DNA from: Cohnella silvisoli
GTDB lineage: Bacteria; Bacillota; Bacilli; Paenibacillales; Paenibacillaceae
NCBI RefSeq assembly: GCF_021190915.1
Contig: NZ_JAIOAP010000011.1
Span: 124,001-188,000, forward strand
Length of the DNA: 64,000 bases
Direction: 5' to 3'
Positions 1-7,249 of the stretch are shown here, piece by piece. Made by a program: the position numbers and the translations under genes. Below the pieces are notes generated by a model, which searched no databases, was not told the DNA's origin, and saw only the letters and a list, made by a program, of their open reading frames with translations. Positions within the stretch are counted from its first letter, which is position 1; each line of letters begins with the position of its first letter.

Positions 1-267
1 GACGATTGTATCGCCGACTTTGGCTTTGATCTCTTGAGCATCAAATTCAAAATTAGTTGCAGTTACCGTAATTTCCTTCGTTTCTCCACCTGCAGCAGGT
101 GTGCTTGCAGAAGAGGAAGCAGAAGCTGGAGCAGAATCTGATGGTGACTCCGAAGAGCTCGGTGATGCGTTGTTATTGTTGTTGCTGCCGCATGCACTCA
201 AGGCTAGTACTGCCGAAAGAGCCACAAGCGCAAAGAATAGAGTTGATTTTCTGGATAATTTCATCAT
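1..267 (-). CDS. cupredoxin-like lipoprotein, 3' part outside window
   Basis: The reading frame starts at 267 (ATG) after a GGAGGG ribosome site at 275-280 and is still open at the window edge, so only the first 89 codons are seen. The product begins with a lipoprotein signal peptide ending in the lipobox LSAC, then a Ser/Ala/Pro-rich linker (about residues 28-60), then the start of a cupredoxin-type beta domain containing EIKAKVGDTI. It is clearly a paralogue of the complete cupredoxin lipoprotein at 3631-4029, which shares the lipobox, the linker style and the EIKAKVGDT segment. The copper ligands lie beyond the edge. It is probably a membrane-anchored extracellular electron carrier; its divergent position next to a quinoprotein dehydrogenase suggests a shared redox role, which is inference. 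Confidence 0.8.
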   Translation of the reverse strand, partial: MMKLSRKSTLFFALVALSAVLALSACGSNNNNNASPSSSESPSDSAPASASSSASTPAAGGETKEITVTATNFEFDAQEIKAKVGDTIV

Positions 268-307
268 ATTGGTTCCCTCCTGAACTAAAATACAAGTGCT
301 GATATTC

Positions 308-495
308 CTTACTAGTAAGTAACCCGTCAACGAAGAAGTATACTCTTCGACATACGAACTCGTCAACTATTCTTTACCCAACCTTTTAGTTATTGAATAA
401 TATTCCAGCTATCTACATGGTAGTTGACGTTATATAAAAATAGGCGTAGTATTCGATTTGTAATATATCTTATTAGTAAGATACTAACTCGTCAC
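308..495. repeat. repeated operator-like motifs in divergent intergenic region
   Basis: The 379-base gap between the divergent cupredoxin and quinoprotein genes holds several related motifs. A perfect 12-base palindrome CTTACTAGTAAG lies at 308-319 and a one-mismatch copy CTTATTAGTAAG at 469-480. Each is followed a few bases later by AAC(C/T)CGTCA (321-329 and 486-494), and another AACTCGTCAAC is at 357-367. CGTCAACTA at 361-369 has an exact inverted partner TAGTTGACG at 421-429. The arrangement looks like binding sites for a regulator of the two divergent units; no regulator gene is adjacent. Confidence 0.4.
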
Positions 496-646
496 ATTAA
501 TTTAAGAAAGGGGTCTTTCATTCGAAAAACGCCGCGTACTGCCGGATCATTACCCATGATTCTATCAGGCAGCTCTTTCTGTGCGTGCATTTATCGTTAG
601 GGAGATTTCGTTTATCGTCAGAATACAAATTTAGGGGGAACACACA

Positions 647-2386
647 TTGAACAAAAAAATGGCTTTGTCCGGCGCCGTTATGGCTGCGGTACTTGCGCTG
701 ACTGCGTGCAGCTCGAATAATAACTCAGATGGGTCACCATCATCATCCGCGTCGGGTTCTCCGTCAGCTTCTGCTGCTTCACCGTCGGCATCACCGTCGG
801 CAGGTACTAAGTTTGAAAGCTTTCCAACTTACGGATTCGATTTAGCGAATACACGCCACGTTCCTTTTAAAGAAATTACCGCAGACAATGTCAACGAGCT
901 TGGCGTTGTTTGGTCGGCAGATCTGAAAACGTTGGATGCAGACGTTAAAAACGGTAACCAATCGTATCCGGTTGTTGTGGACGGAGTTATATACATCACG
1001 ACCAGCGGCAACCAAGTATTCGCATTCGAAGGAGCAACAGGCAAGCAGTTGTGGCACTTTAAACCGAGCGCCGATCTGGCAAAGGACTTCGGTAAAGCCG
1101 GAATCGTCGCTAACCGTGGCGTCTCCGTCGGCGAAGGTAAAGTGTTCATGCTGACAATTGATAATCATATCGTAGCTTTGGATCAGAAAACCGGCGAGTT
1201 GGTCAATTCGGTCAAGATCTCAGACAGCATCGAAGGCGTAACGGTCGAAAATGGGTATTACGAAACGACTGTTCCTATCTATTACAAAGGCAACATTTAT
1301 ATTGGCAGCAGCGGAGGCGATAACGGTGTGCGCGGCTTCGTCGCTGCTTACAAGGCGAGCGATCTGACGCCTGCGTGGGATGCTCCGTTCTGGACTGTGC
1401 CGCCGAAAGGCCAAGATTGGTTGGCAAACAGCAAATACCATGGTGGGGGAGCAGTTTGGAATCCGGTTGCCATTGACGAAGAAACGGGCATTATGTACTT
1501 TGCGGTCGGCAACCCAGCTCCGGACTTCTATGGTGAAGATCGTCCGGGCGCGAATCCATATACGGATTCCGTTGTAGCCGTAGATAGCGCAACAGGCAAA
1601 TTGATCTGGTCGCAGCAAGAAATCAGCCATGACTTGTGGGACTATGACGCTGCAGCTTCTCCGATGATCCTTAATGCAACCGTGAATGGGAAAGCGCAGA
1701 AGGTTGTCGTTGAAGGCGGTAAATCCGGCCAATGGTGGGCTTGGGACGCTGCGACTGGCGATGTCGTCTGGGACGGCATACCGTTTGCGAAAATCGACCA
1801 CCCAAAACCGACTCCGGAAGGCGTGCTCGTCTATCCTGGCGTTCTCGGCGGAGAGAATTATGCTCCGGAAACGTATGACCCGGCTAGCAACTATGTCCTG
1901 ATTCCAGGCATCGAATATCCAGCATTGATTAAGAGCGCCAAAAACCAAGATGGAGCTTTCGACAAGTCTTTCACCGGCGCTTGGGCATTCGGTACAGCTA
2001 TGGGCGAAACGCCAGCCGATATCGTGCCTTACGGTACCATTACGGCAATTGACGTAAACACGGGTAAACAAGTATACCAGAACAAAACAAAAGACATGAT
2101 GCGCGGAGGTCTGACGAGTACAGATACCGGACTGGCATTCTACGGCGAATTGGACGGTAAAATTAATGCGATGGATATTAAGTCGGGTAAAGTTCTCTGG
2201 ACGTTCCAGACCGCCGGCGACAATATCCAAGCGGCTCCGGCATTCTTTACGGTTGATGGCAAGCAGTACCTGACCTTCACATCAGGCGGCACGAAGCCGA
2301 AAATTCACGTTATTGCAATTGGCGGCGACAAAACTCAAGGCAGTACGGGTACAGCTGACAACGGCAATGCACATGCTGCGAAATAA
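647..2386 (+). CDS. PQQ-dependent (quinoprotein) alcohol dehydrogenase-like lipoprotein
   Basis: A 579-residue protein starting at TTG 647, chosen because AGGGGGA at 633-639 sits 7 bases upstream; an in-frame ATG follows at 659. A lipobox LTAC near residue 21 and a long Ser/Ala/Pro linker indicate a lipoprotein on the outer face of the membrane. The rest is an eight-bladed quinoprotein propeller with repeated ATGKxxW-type blades, the GNPAP segment and a HDLWDYD motif. In PQQ alcohol dehydrogenases the WDY Asp is catalytic; an Asp two residues later (Asp334 here, DYD at 332-334) is the mark of lanthanide-dependent members. There is no vicinal Cys pair and no pqq synthesis gene in the window. 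Cupredoxins on both sides could accept its electrons. The substrate is unknown. Confidence 0.8.
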   Translation: MNKKMALSGAVMAAVLALTACSSNNNSDGSPSSSASGSPSASAASPSASPSAGTKFESFPTYGFDLANTRHVPFKEITADNVNELGVVWSADLKTLDADVKNGNQSYPVVVDGVIYITTSGNQVFAFEGATGKQLWHFKPSADLAKDFGKAGIVANRGVSVGEGKVFMLTIDNHIVALDQKTGELVNSVKISDSIEGVTVENGYYETTVPIYYKGNIYIGSSGGDNGVRGFVAAYKASDLTPAWDAPFWTVPPKGQDWLANSKYHGGGAVWNPVAIDEETGIMYFAVGNPAPDFYGEDRPGANPYTDSVVAVDSATGKLIWSQQEISHDLWDYDAAASPMILNATVNGKAQKVVVEGGKSGQWWAWDAATGDVVWDGIPFAKIDHPKPTPEGVLVYPGVLGGENYAPETYDPASNYVLIPGIEYPALIKSAKNQDGAFDKSFTGAWAFGTAMGETPADIVPYGTITAIDVNTGKQVYQNKTKDMMRGGLTSTDTGLAFYGELDGKINAMDIKSGKVLWTFQTAGDNIQAAPAFFTVDGKQYLTFTSGGTKPKIHVIAIGGDKTQGSTGTADNGNAHAAK

Positions 2387-2412
2387 TGAATTGCAATAGA
2401 GTTTGCGTAGTT

Positions 2413-2432
2413 GCGGGTTCTTAGGAACCCGC
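2413..2432 (+). terminator. hairpin between quinoprotein and lipoprotein genes
   Basis: GCGGGTTC at 2413-2420 pairs perfectly with GAACCCGC at 2425-2432 around a 4-base loop, followed by TTCTT. It lies 27 bases after the quinoprotein stop. The short T tail makes it either a weak terminator or an mRNA-stabilising hairpin within a two-gene unit. Confidence 0.5.
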
Positions 2433-2461
2433 TTCTTGTGCGAGTAAAGGGGAGTTGCATC

Positions 2462-3565
2462 ATGCGATTGCGATTATATTCCAAAGCGGCCGTCTTAGTT
2501 TTGTTAGCTTCCGCTCTTGCGGGTTGTACCGGTTCCAAATCGGACAACGAAGCCCAGGATTTTCAATTAAAAATAGACCAATCCGCGTTTTCCTTGAAGC
2601 AATGGAAATCGGACGGAACCCATAGATCTATCGTCAGCGGTACATTCATGCATGGAGATCAGCCGGTAGTCAATGCGATTCTGCATGCCGGTAACAGCAA
2701 ACGGGACATTGAGACCCGCGATGATGGCTCCTTCCAGATTCTTCTGGATCAGAGCCTGTTAGGCCGGACGAGCGTACATGTAATATCGCTCGAGAAAGCA
2801 ACGATTAATGGAAAACCGATCTCTCAGGATCTGACCGATAAAGGGAAGGCTGTTACTTCTGCATTTAATGTGAATTACCCAATTGAAATTATTTCAACCG
2901 CAATCTCTGCTCAAGACCCGAATCAAACGGAAATCAAGGGCAGGCTTAGAGCGGACCAGACGGCTTCTGTTGCATTTTTCCAAGAAGATAAATTCAAAAT
3001 TGCGGGACTCGTGAAAGACGCAGACGGGAAGCCCGTGTCAGGGGCGGTCGTATGGATCGATCGAGATGCTGGGGAAGGCTTCGCCAAATCCACTCCGACC
3101 GACGAGAATGGACAATATAGTATGTACTACTTGCCGGAAGAGGATGAAGACACTAACCTCAGCGTTACAATAGGTACAGTGAAGTACACGCTTCCCGCGA
3201 ATAAAGTATTTCATTTTCCGGAGGATACGAGTTTGAACGTGGATATCACTTTACCCCGCGAGGGCACGGTTATCGATGACAAACCTCCGACTCTTGTGAG
3301 CCATACTGCTCCCGGTGCCCTGTACCTTGGTTTGTTGGTCGGTCTCGATGTCGCGGAAAATGTGAATTATTCTGTAACGATACCGGATGCAGAGGGCAAT
3401 TTCACCATTACCGTACCGACTAGCGTGTGGGAGAAAAATCCGACGTTCTTCGAAACGAATATGAAAAAGTTCATCGAGAAAGACAAGCTTCAATCCGGAG
3501 ATTCGTTGCCTTCCTCCTTCATAGAAGTGGAGCAGAACGCTCCCCATAACATTAAGGCAAAGTGA
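2462..3565 (+). CDS. lipoprotein with carboxypeptidase-regulatory-like (Ig-type) domains
   Basis: A 367-residue protein. ATG 2462 is chosen because AAAGGGGAG at 2446-2454 precedes it; an upstream in-frame extension has no ribosome site. The signal peptide ends in the lipobox LAGC near residue 22. Residues of about 160-240 contain KIAGLVKDADGKPVSGAVVW and TDENGQYSM, the pattern of a carboxypeptidase regulatory-like beta-sandwich, and an earlier stretch (SGTFMHGDQPVVNAIL, then DDGSFQI) looks like a second such domain. No catalytic motif is visible. It follows the quinoprotein gene on the same strand and may be its extracellular partner or scaffold. The function is not recognised. Confidence 0.7.
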   Translation: MRLRLYSKAAVLVLLASALAGCTGSKSDNEAQDFQLKIDQSAFSLKQWKSDGTHRSIVSGTFMHGDQPVVNAILHAGNSKRDIETRDDGSFQILLDQSLLGRTSVHVISLEKATINGKPISQDLTDKGKAVTSAFNVNYPIEIISTAISAQDPNQTEIKGRLRADQTASVAFFQEDKFKIAGLVKDADGKPVSGAVVWIDRDAGEGFAKSTPTDENGQYSMYYLPEEDEDTNLSVTIGTVKYTLPANKVFHFPEDTSLNVDITLPREGTVIDDKPPTLVSHTAPGALYLGLLVGLDVAENVNYSVTIPDAEGNFTITVPTSVWEKNPTFFETNMKKFIEKDKLQSGDSLPSSFIEVEQNAPHNIKAK

Positions 3566-3592
3566 ACGCTAGATAATCGAATAACTTAAATA

Positions 3593-3611
3593 GCCGCGTC
3601 AGTGACGCGGC
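3593..3611. terminator. bidirectional terminator
   Basis: GCCGCGTC (3593-3600) and GACGCGGC (3604-3611) form an 8-bp stem with a 3-base loop between convergent genes, with A-rich sequence on one side and T-rich on the other. It can serve both the lipoprotein gene and the leftward cupredoxin gene. Confidence 0.7.
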
Positions 3612-3630
3612 TTACTTATATTGCGATAGC

Positions 3631-4029
3631 TTATTCTACAATAATATTGCCTGTCATGTTGTCATGCCCTTGGCCGCATTGGATGGAGCAGTGGAACTCG
3701 TAAGTACCCGCTTTATCCAGTTTCACTTCTTGAGTTTGTTTGTTTTTGAGCTTTATGCCCAGTTCATCGCTCGTGAATCCGTGAACGCCAGACTTGTTAA
3801 CCAATGTCAGCTTAAGCGTGTCGCCGACTTTAGCTTTAATCTCCGGTTGATCGAATTTCCAGTTAACCGCGGTAATTGTTACTTCCTTAACTGCTCCGCC
3901 GGCTGGTGCGCTTGCGGCAGGGGAGCTAGGTGCCGGCGAATTGCTGTTGTTTTTGCTATTCCCGCATGCGCTTAGCGCAAATACTGCTGCCAGAGCGACG
4001 AGAACAAACAATAAAACCGATTTTCTCAT
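3631..4029 (-). CDS. CuA-type cupredoxin lipoprotein
   Basis: A 132-residue protein. ATG 4029 follows AGGAGG (4040-4045); an in-frame TTG directly before it is an alternative start. A signal peptide with lipobox LSAC (Cys22) and a Ser/Pro/Ala linker precede one cupredoxin domain. The C-terminus carries His113-Cys114 and the spacing Cys114-x3-Cys118-x3-His122-x2-Met125, with a further His83. This is the ligand pattern of the binuclear CuA site of cytochrome c oxidase subunit II, but without the two transmembrane helices of that subunit. It is probably an extracellular electron carrier tethered by lipid. It is a paralogue of the partial gene at 1-267 and sits beside the quinoprotein operon, so it may carry electrons from that enzyme to the respiratory chain; this is inference. 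Confidence 0.85.
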   Translation of the reverse strand: MRKSVLLFVLVALAAVFALSACGNSKNNSNSPAPSSPAASAPAGGAVKEVTITAVNWKFDQPEIKAKVGDTLKLTLVNKSGVHGFTSDELGIKLKNKQTQEVKLDKAGTYEFHCSIQCGQGHDNMTGNIIVE

Positions 4030-4211
4030 CAATAAAGTTCCTCCTGAAGTCTTTATTTTAGAGCGCTTTTCAGTAATATGCCCGGTTTCCAAGGAAAACG
4101 GTTCCGAAAAGAGTGGTTTATTGTGGAAACCTCCCTTTACAACGGGCGGCACATTGGGCAAAATAGGATTCATTAACGATAGGCAACCGAGCGTTGCGGG
4201 AGGATTAAGGG

Positions 4212-5006
4212 ATGAGACTTCGCGGCAGAAAAAATATAAGGGAAAGCTTGGAGCGTCAGTCGGACCTGGTCGTGCTTGAGCCACAGAAGTTGAAAGGGCG
4301 TTGGCACGAGTTTTTCGGCAACGACAATCCGATTCGCATCGAGTGCGGCATGGGCAAAGGCCAGTTTATCAGCCGGATGAGCGTGAACAACCCGGAGATT
4401 AATTATATCGGGATGGATATTTACGACGAATTGCTGCGACGAGGCAGCGAGAAAGCGCGGACTTTGTGGAAAAACGAGAAGGGCGCCGACGAAGTTCCGA
4501 ACTTGGCTCTCGTAAGGGGAAACGTGGAATTCCTCGAGAAAATGTTCGAACCGGGGGAGCTAGAGCGCATTTATTTGAACTTCAGCGATCCATGGCCGAA
4601 GTCGAAGCATGGCAAGAGAAGGCTCACTCACCCTCGTTTTCTAATGAAATACAAGGAAGTTCTAAGCGACATCGGGGAAATCCACTTCAAGACGGATTCG
4701 CTGACCTTGTTTGAATTCTCGCTCAATAGCTTCTCCGATGTCGAATATCAGATGCGCAATATTTCGTTGGACTTGCATCGCAACGGAGTTCGGGACGATC
4801 TCGTTCTTACCGAATACGAGACGAAATTCGTTGGCAAGGGAATGCCGATTTATCGGCTCGAAGCGGTTATCGGAGCTAAAGTTCAACAGGAACACAGACG
4901 CCAAGTGGCGGAGGACTTGGAGGAACAAGCTCGCAGAGGCAGCACGCGGAACTATGAGTCGGGTGACGATTCGGATTTGGATACGGACTCGGACACTGAC
5001 GAATAA
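4212..5006 (+). CDS. trmB: tRNA (guanine-N7-)-methyltransferase
   Basis: A 264-residue SAM-dependent methyltransferase that makes m7G at position 46 of tRNA. It shows the family features in order: an SAM-binding segment IRIECGMGKGQFI, then NYIGMDIY, and the signature LNFSDPWPKSKHGKRRLTH followed by FKTD. ATG 4212 has GGGAGG about 8 bases upstream. It ends in an unusual tail of about 30 residues, basic and then strongly acidic (repeated Asp/Ser in DDSDLDTDSDTDE), not needed for catalysis in homologues. It is transcribed divergently from the cupredoxin gene and ends at two tandem terminators. Confidence 0.95.
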   Translation: MRLRGRKNIRESLERQSDLVVLEPQKLKGRWHEFFGNDNPIRIECGMGKGQFISRMSVNNPEINYIGMDIYDELLRRGSEKARTLWKNEKGADEVPNLALVRGNVEFLEKMFEPGELERIYLNFSDPWPKSKHGKRRLTHPRFLMKYKEVLSDIGEIHFKTDSLTLFEFSLNSFSDVEYQMRNISLDLHRNGVRDDLVLTEYETKFVGKGMPIYRLEAVIGAKVQQEHRRQVAEDLEEQARRGSTRNYESGDDSDLDTDSDTDE

Positions 5007-5014
5007 ACAGCAAG

Positions 5015-5047
5015 CGGCCGTACCCGGGTGAGAGCCGGGTACGGCCG
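5015..5047 (+). terminator. terminator after trmB (first of two)
   Basis: CGGCCGTACCCGG (5015-5027) pairs with its complement at 5035-5047 across a 7-base loop, directly after the trmB stop. This is a 13-bp GC-rich stem. Confidence 0.8.
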
Positions 5048-5057
5048 TTATAATAAT

Positions 5058-5086
5058 CGTGCTTGCCCTGGGGCAAGCACGTTATT
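5058..5086. terminator. second, probably bidirectional terminator
   Basis: CGTGCTTGCCC (5058-5068) pairs with GGGCAAGCACG (5071-5081), followed by TTATTTT. It lies between convergent trmB and the PAP2 gene and can serve both. Confidence 0.75.
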
Positions 5087-5098
5087 TTGTATAAGGGC

Positions 5099-5623
5099 TT
5101 AAATCCACAGCGAAAGTAACAGGGCAGTCGTGCTTCCGAGCAATGCGCCGGCTACCGTATCGCTCGGGAAATGAAGCCCGAAGTAGATGCGCGATAAGGC
5201 AACGCCGATTCCGATCGGCAACAATATGGGGATAAGCAAGGGCTCCGTGAGCATCCAGGGCGTCAGCATCGCGAAAGCCGCCGTCGTGTGGCCGGACGGG
5301 AACGAAGGGTCTTTGAGGGGATGGCGATTCGTGTTGATTTGCGGAAACACCTGATACGGGCGCAGCCTTGGCGCGCTTCTTTTGGCGATGGCAACGGGGA
5401 TATGGCTGGCCACCACTGCTGCAAAGGCCGTCCAACCGGCTTCGCTCCACGGTTCCGGCGCGAATAAGCCGGCAGCCAGCGAGATGCAGAGACTAAAGGT
5501 AGCTCCAGCGATTAGGGACAAAGTATAGAAGAGCCAGTTCAATGCGGAACGGTTCCAACGAATGTTGACATGCAGGAATAATGGGCGTTCGACTTCCTGA
5601 AGCATGCGGTATATTCGGCTCAT
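5099..5623 (-). CDS. PAP2-superfamily membrane phosphatase
   Basis: A 174-residue protein. ATG 5623 is preferred over an upstream extension because GGAGAGGG precedes it. The three PAP2 phosphatase motifs are complete: KRSAPRLRP, PSGHT, and SRIYFGLHFPSD with the catalytic His residues. Four to five hydrophobic segments make it integral to the membrane. The family dephosphorylates lipid pyrophosphates such as undecaprenyl pyrophosphate or phosphatidylglycerol phosphate; a BcrC-like undecaprenyl pyrophosphatase role is plausible but cannot be separated from other PAP2 roles by sequence. It is a single gene, divergent from the GT4 gene. Confidence 0.85.
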   Translation of the reverse strand: MSRIYRMLQEVERPLFLHVNIRWNRSALNWLFYTLSLIAGATFSLCISLAAGLFAPEPWSEAGWTAFAAVVASHIPVAIAKRSAPRLRPYQVFPQINTNRHPLKDPSFPSGHTTAAFAMLTPWMLTEPLLIPILLPIGIGVALSRIYFGLHFPSDTVAGALLGSTTALLLSLWI

Positions 5624-5727
5624 ATTCCCTCTCCTTTTGTAAGCGGGCTGATCAGCCTGCCAGGTACTGATTATTCTTCCTGCATTAAGCATACAACTCA
5701 ATTATTAAGCCAGTATTAAAGGATGAT

Positions 5728-5755
5728 TTGACATCCCGATAACGTCCTTTATGTA
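5728..5755 (+). promoter_or_regulatory. candidate sigma-A promoter for GT4 gene
   Basis: TTGACA at 5728-5733 is followed 16 bases later by TATGTA (5750-5755), with the GT4 ribosome site about 20 bases downstream. Confidence 0.45.
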
Positions 5756-5787
5756 AAATGGAGGAAACCGACGGGGAGGGATTACCC

Positions 5788-6948
5788 ATGTCAGAAATCC
5801 GATTGGCTTTATTTACGGATACGTATTTTCCGGAGATTAACGGTGTAGCTAAGACATTGGAACGCTGGATCGGGTATTTGCGCAAGCAAGGCATCGAATG
5901 CCTTGTGTTCGCGCCTGCGAGGCCGCGCGGGGAGAAGACGGTATCGGAAGTTGCGGAAAGGCTGACAAGCTTGCCGTTCTTTCTCTATCCGGAATGCAGG
6001 CTTGCGGTTCCCCAGACCGGGAGCGTCGAGCGCAAACTGCTGAATTTCAAACCGACGGTAATTCATGTCGCGACACCATTCGGCACGGGCGTAGCAGGTC
6101 GGCATTTGGCGATTAAACACAGATTTCCACTAGTTGCCTCGCACCATACTCATTTTGTGCGATATTTGCCGTTTTACAATCTTCAATGGATGGGTAAACT
6201 TTTATGGAGATATTTGCATTGGTTTCACCGCCCTTGCAAACGAATATATGTGCCTTCGAGATCGGTTTTGGAGGAGTGCCGCAGGGATGGATGGGAAGGG
6301 CTTGAAATCTGGAGCCGCGGCGTCGATACGGAACGGTTTCACCCAGTTGTAGATCGTGAGGCGTTGCTTAATGAGGTCGGCATGCCAACCTCGCGCTTTA
6401 TCGTGCTGTATGCCGGACGAATGGCACCGGAGAAGCAAACGGAAGTGGCGGTGGAGGCGGTTGACCGGTTTGCTTCGAGAACGGGCGCTGACGTGGAGTT
6501 TGTTGTTGCCGGAGATGGTCCTGCGGCAAACGATATCAAGGCATTGACCTTACGGCGAGGCATTCAAGCGCGATTTCTCGGTGCCATTCCCCAAAACCGG
6601 CTTCAGCAATGGATGGCAGCTTCGGACGTGATGTTATTTCCTTCGGCGACGGAAACTTTCGGCAACGTGGTGTTAGAAGCGATGGCATGCGGGTTGCCCG
6701 TAGTAGGCGCGGCTGGAGGGGCTGTGCCGGACACCATTCGGGACGGCGAGAACGGCCTGCTCTGCCAGCCGGGGGATGTAACTGCGTTTGCCGACAAGTT
6801 AGAGCGATTGTACAAAGACGCTTCCTTGCGGGCAAGGTTGTCTGCGGCAGGCGTTCACGAAGCGGGATATCGTTCGTGGGATGAAGTGTTTAAAGGGTTG
6901 AAGGCGAGCGTCGACGATGCGATAGGTACGTTAACTGCAACTTTATGA
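5788..6948 (+). CDS. family 4 glycosyltransferase (GT-B fold)
   Basis: A 386-residue protein. ATG 5788 follows GGGGAGGG (5773-5780), which rules against the in-frame ATG at 5758. The N-terminal half begins with DTYFPEINGVAKTLERW, the acceptor-side signature of lipid and mannosyl GT4 enzymes. The C-terminal half carries the donor-site segments VLYAGRMAPEKQ and an E-x7-E motif in ETFGNVVLEAMACGLPVVG. The closest named relatives are GDP-mannose-dependent or diacylglycerol glycosyltransferases, so glycolipid or envelope polymer synthesis is likely. Donor and acceptor cannot be told from the sequence. A GT2 gene follows on the same strand after a 300-base gap. Confidence 0.85.
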   Translation: MSEIRLALFTDTYFPEINGVAKTLERWIGYLRKQGIECLVFAPARPRGEKTVSEVAERLTSLPFFLYPECRLAVPQTGSVERKLLNFKPTVIHVATPFGTGVAGRHLAIKHRFPLVASHHTHFVRYLPFYNLQWMGKLLWRYLHWFHRPCKRIYVPSRSVLEECRRDGWEGLEIWSRGVDTERFHPVVDREALLNEVGMPTSRFIVLYAGRMAPEKQTEVAVEAVDRFASRTGADVEFVVAGDGPAANDIKALTLRRGIQARFLGAIPQNRLQQWMAASDVMLFPSATETFGNVVLEAMACGLPVVGAAGGAVPDTIRDGENGLLCQPGDVTAFADKLERLYKDASLRARLSAAGVHEAGYRSWDEVFKGLKASVDDAIGTLTATL

Positions 6949-7249
6949 GTTTCCCAATCGTTAATTTACTGTGAACAGGGCATAGGTCTCCGGATAGAAA
7001 AAGAATGGAAATCGATGAAAAGCTGCGCTGAGACGTAGCAATTCCCGCCGCTTGCGATGCTCCGTTGCCGAGAACCCCGCATCTTGGCTGTAAGCCGCAA
7101 ATATGGGGGGAATGCCCTTTTGACAAATGAACGCAAAATGGACAGAATCAAGAAAGTGTCTTTTAGAAGGTGCTCCTGAGAAAAATAACAAGTCAATTTA
7201 GAGAGAAAAACAAAAAAAAGAAAAAGGGATCTAGGGGGTACAACCGAAT
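6949..7249. other. 301-base intergenic region, no gene called
   Basis: This gap separates the GT4 and GT2 genes. A 76-codon open frame on the minus strand (7191-6961) reads somewhat like protein but has no ribosome site or convincing start. The last 60 bases before the GT2 start are very A-rich. I see no clear terminator or riboswitch. Confidence 0.4.

Noticed and set aside
1220-2230. 336-codon frame antisense to the quinoprotein gene
   Set aside because: Antisense shadow created by codon bias; the plus-strand protein has clear family motifs.
6961-7191. 76-codon minus-strand open frame between the two glycosyltransferase genes
   Set aside because: The translation looks partly protein-like, but there is no ribosome site, only a TTG-type start, and no recognisable family. 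It could be a remnant, but I cannot support it as a gene.
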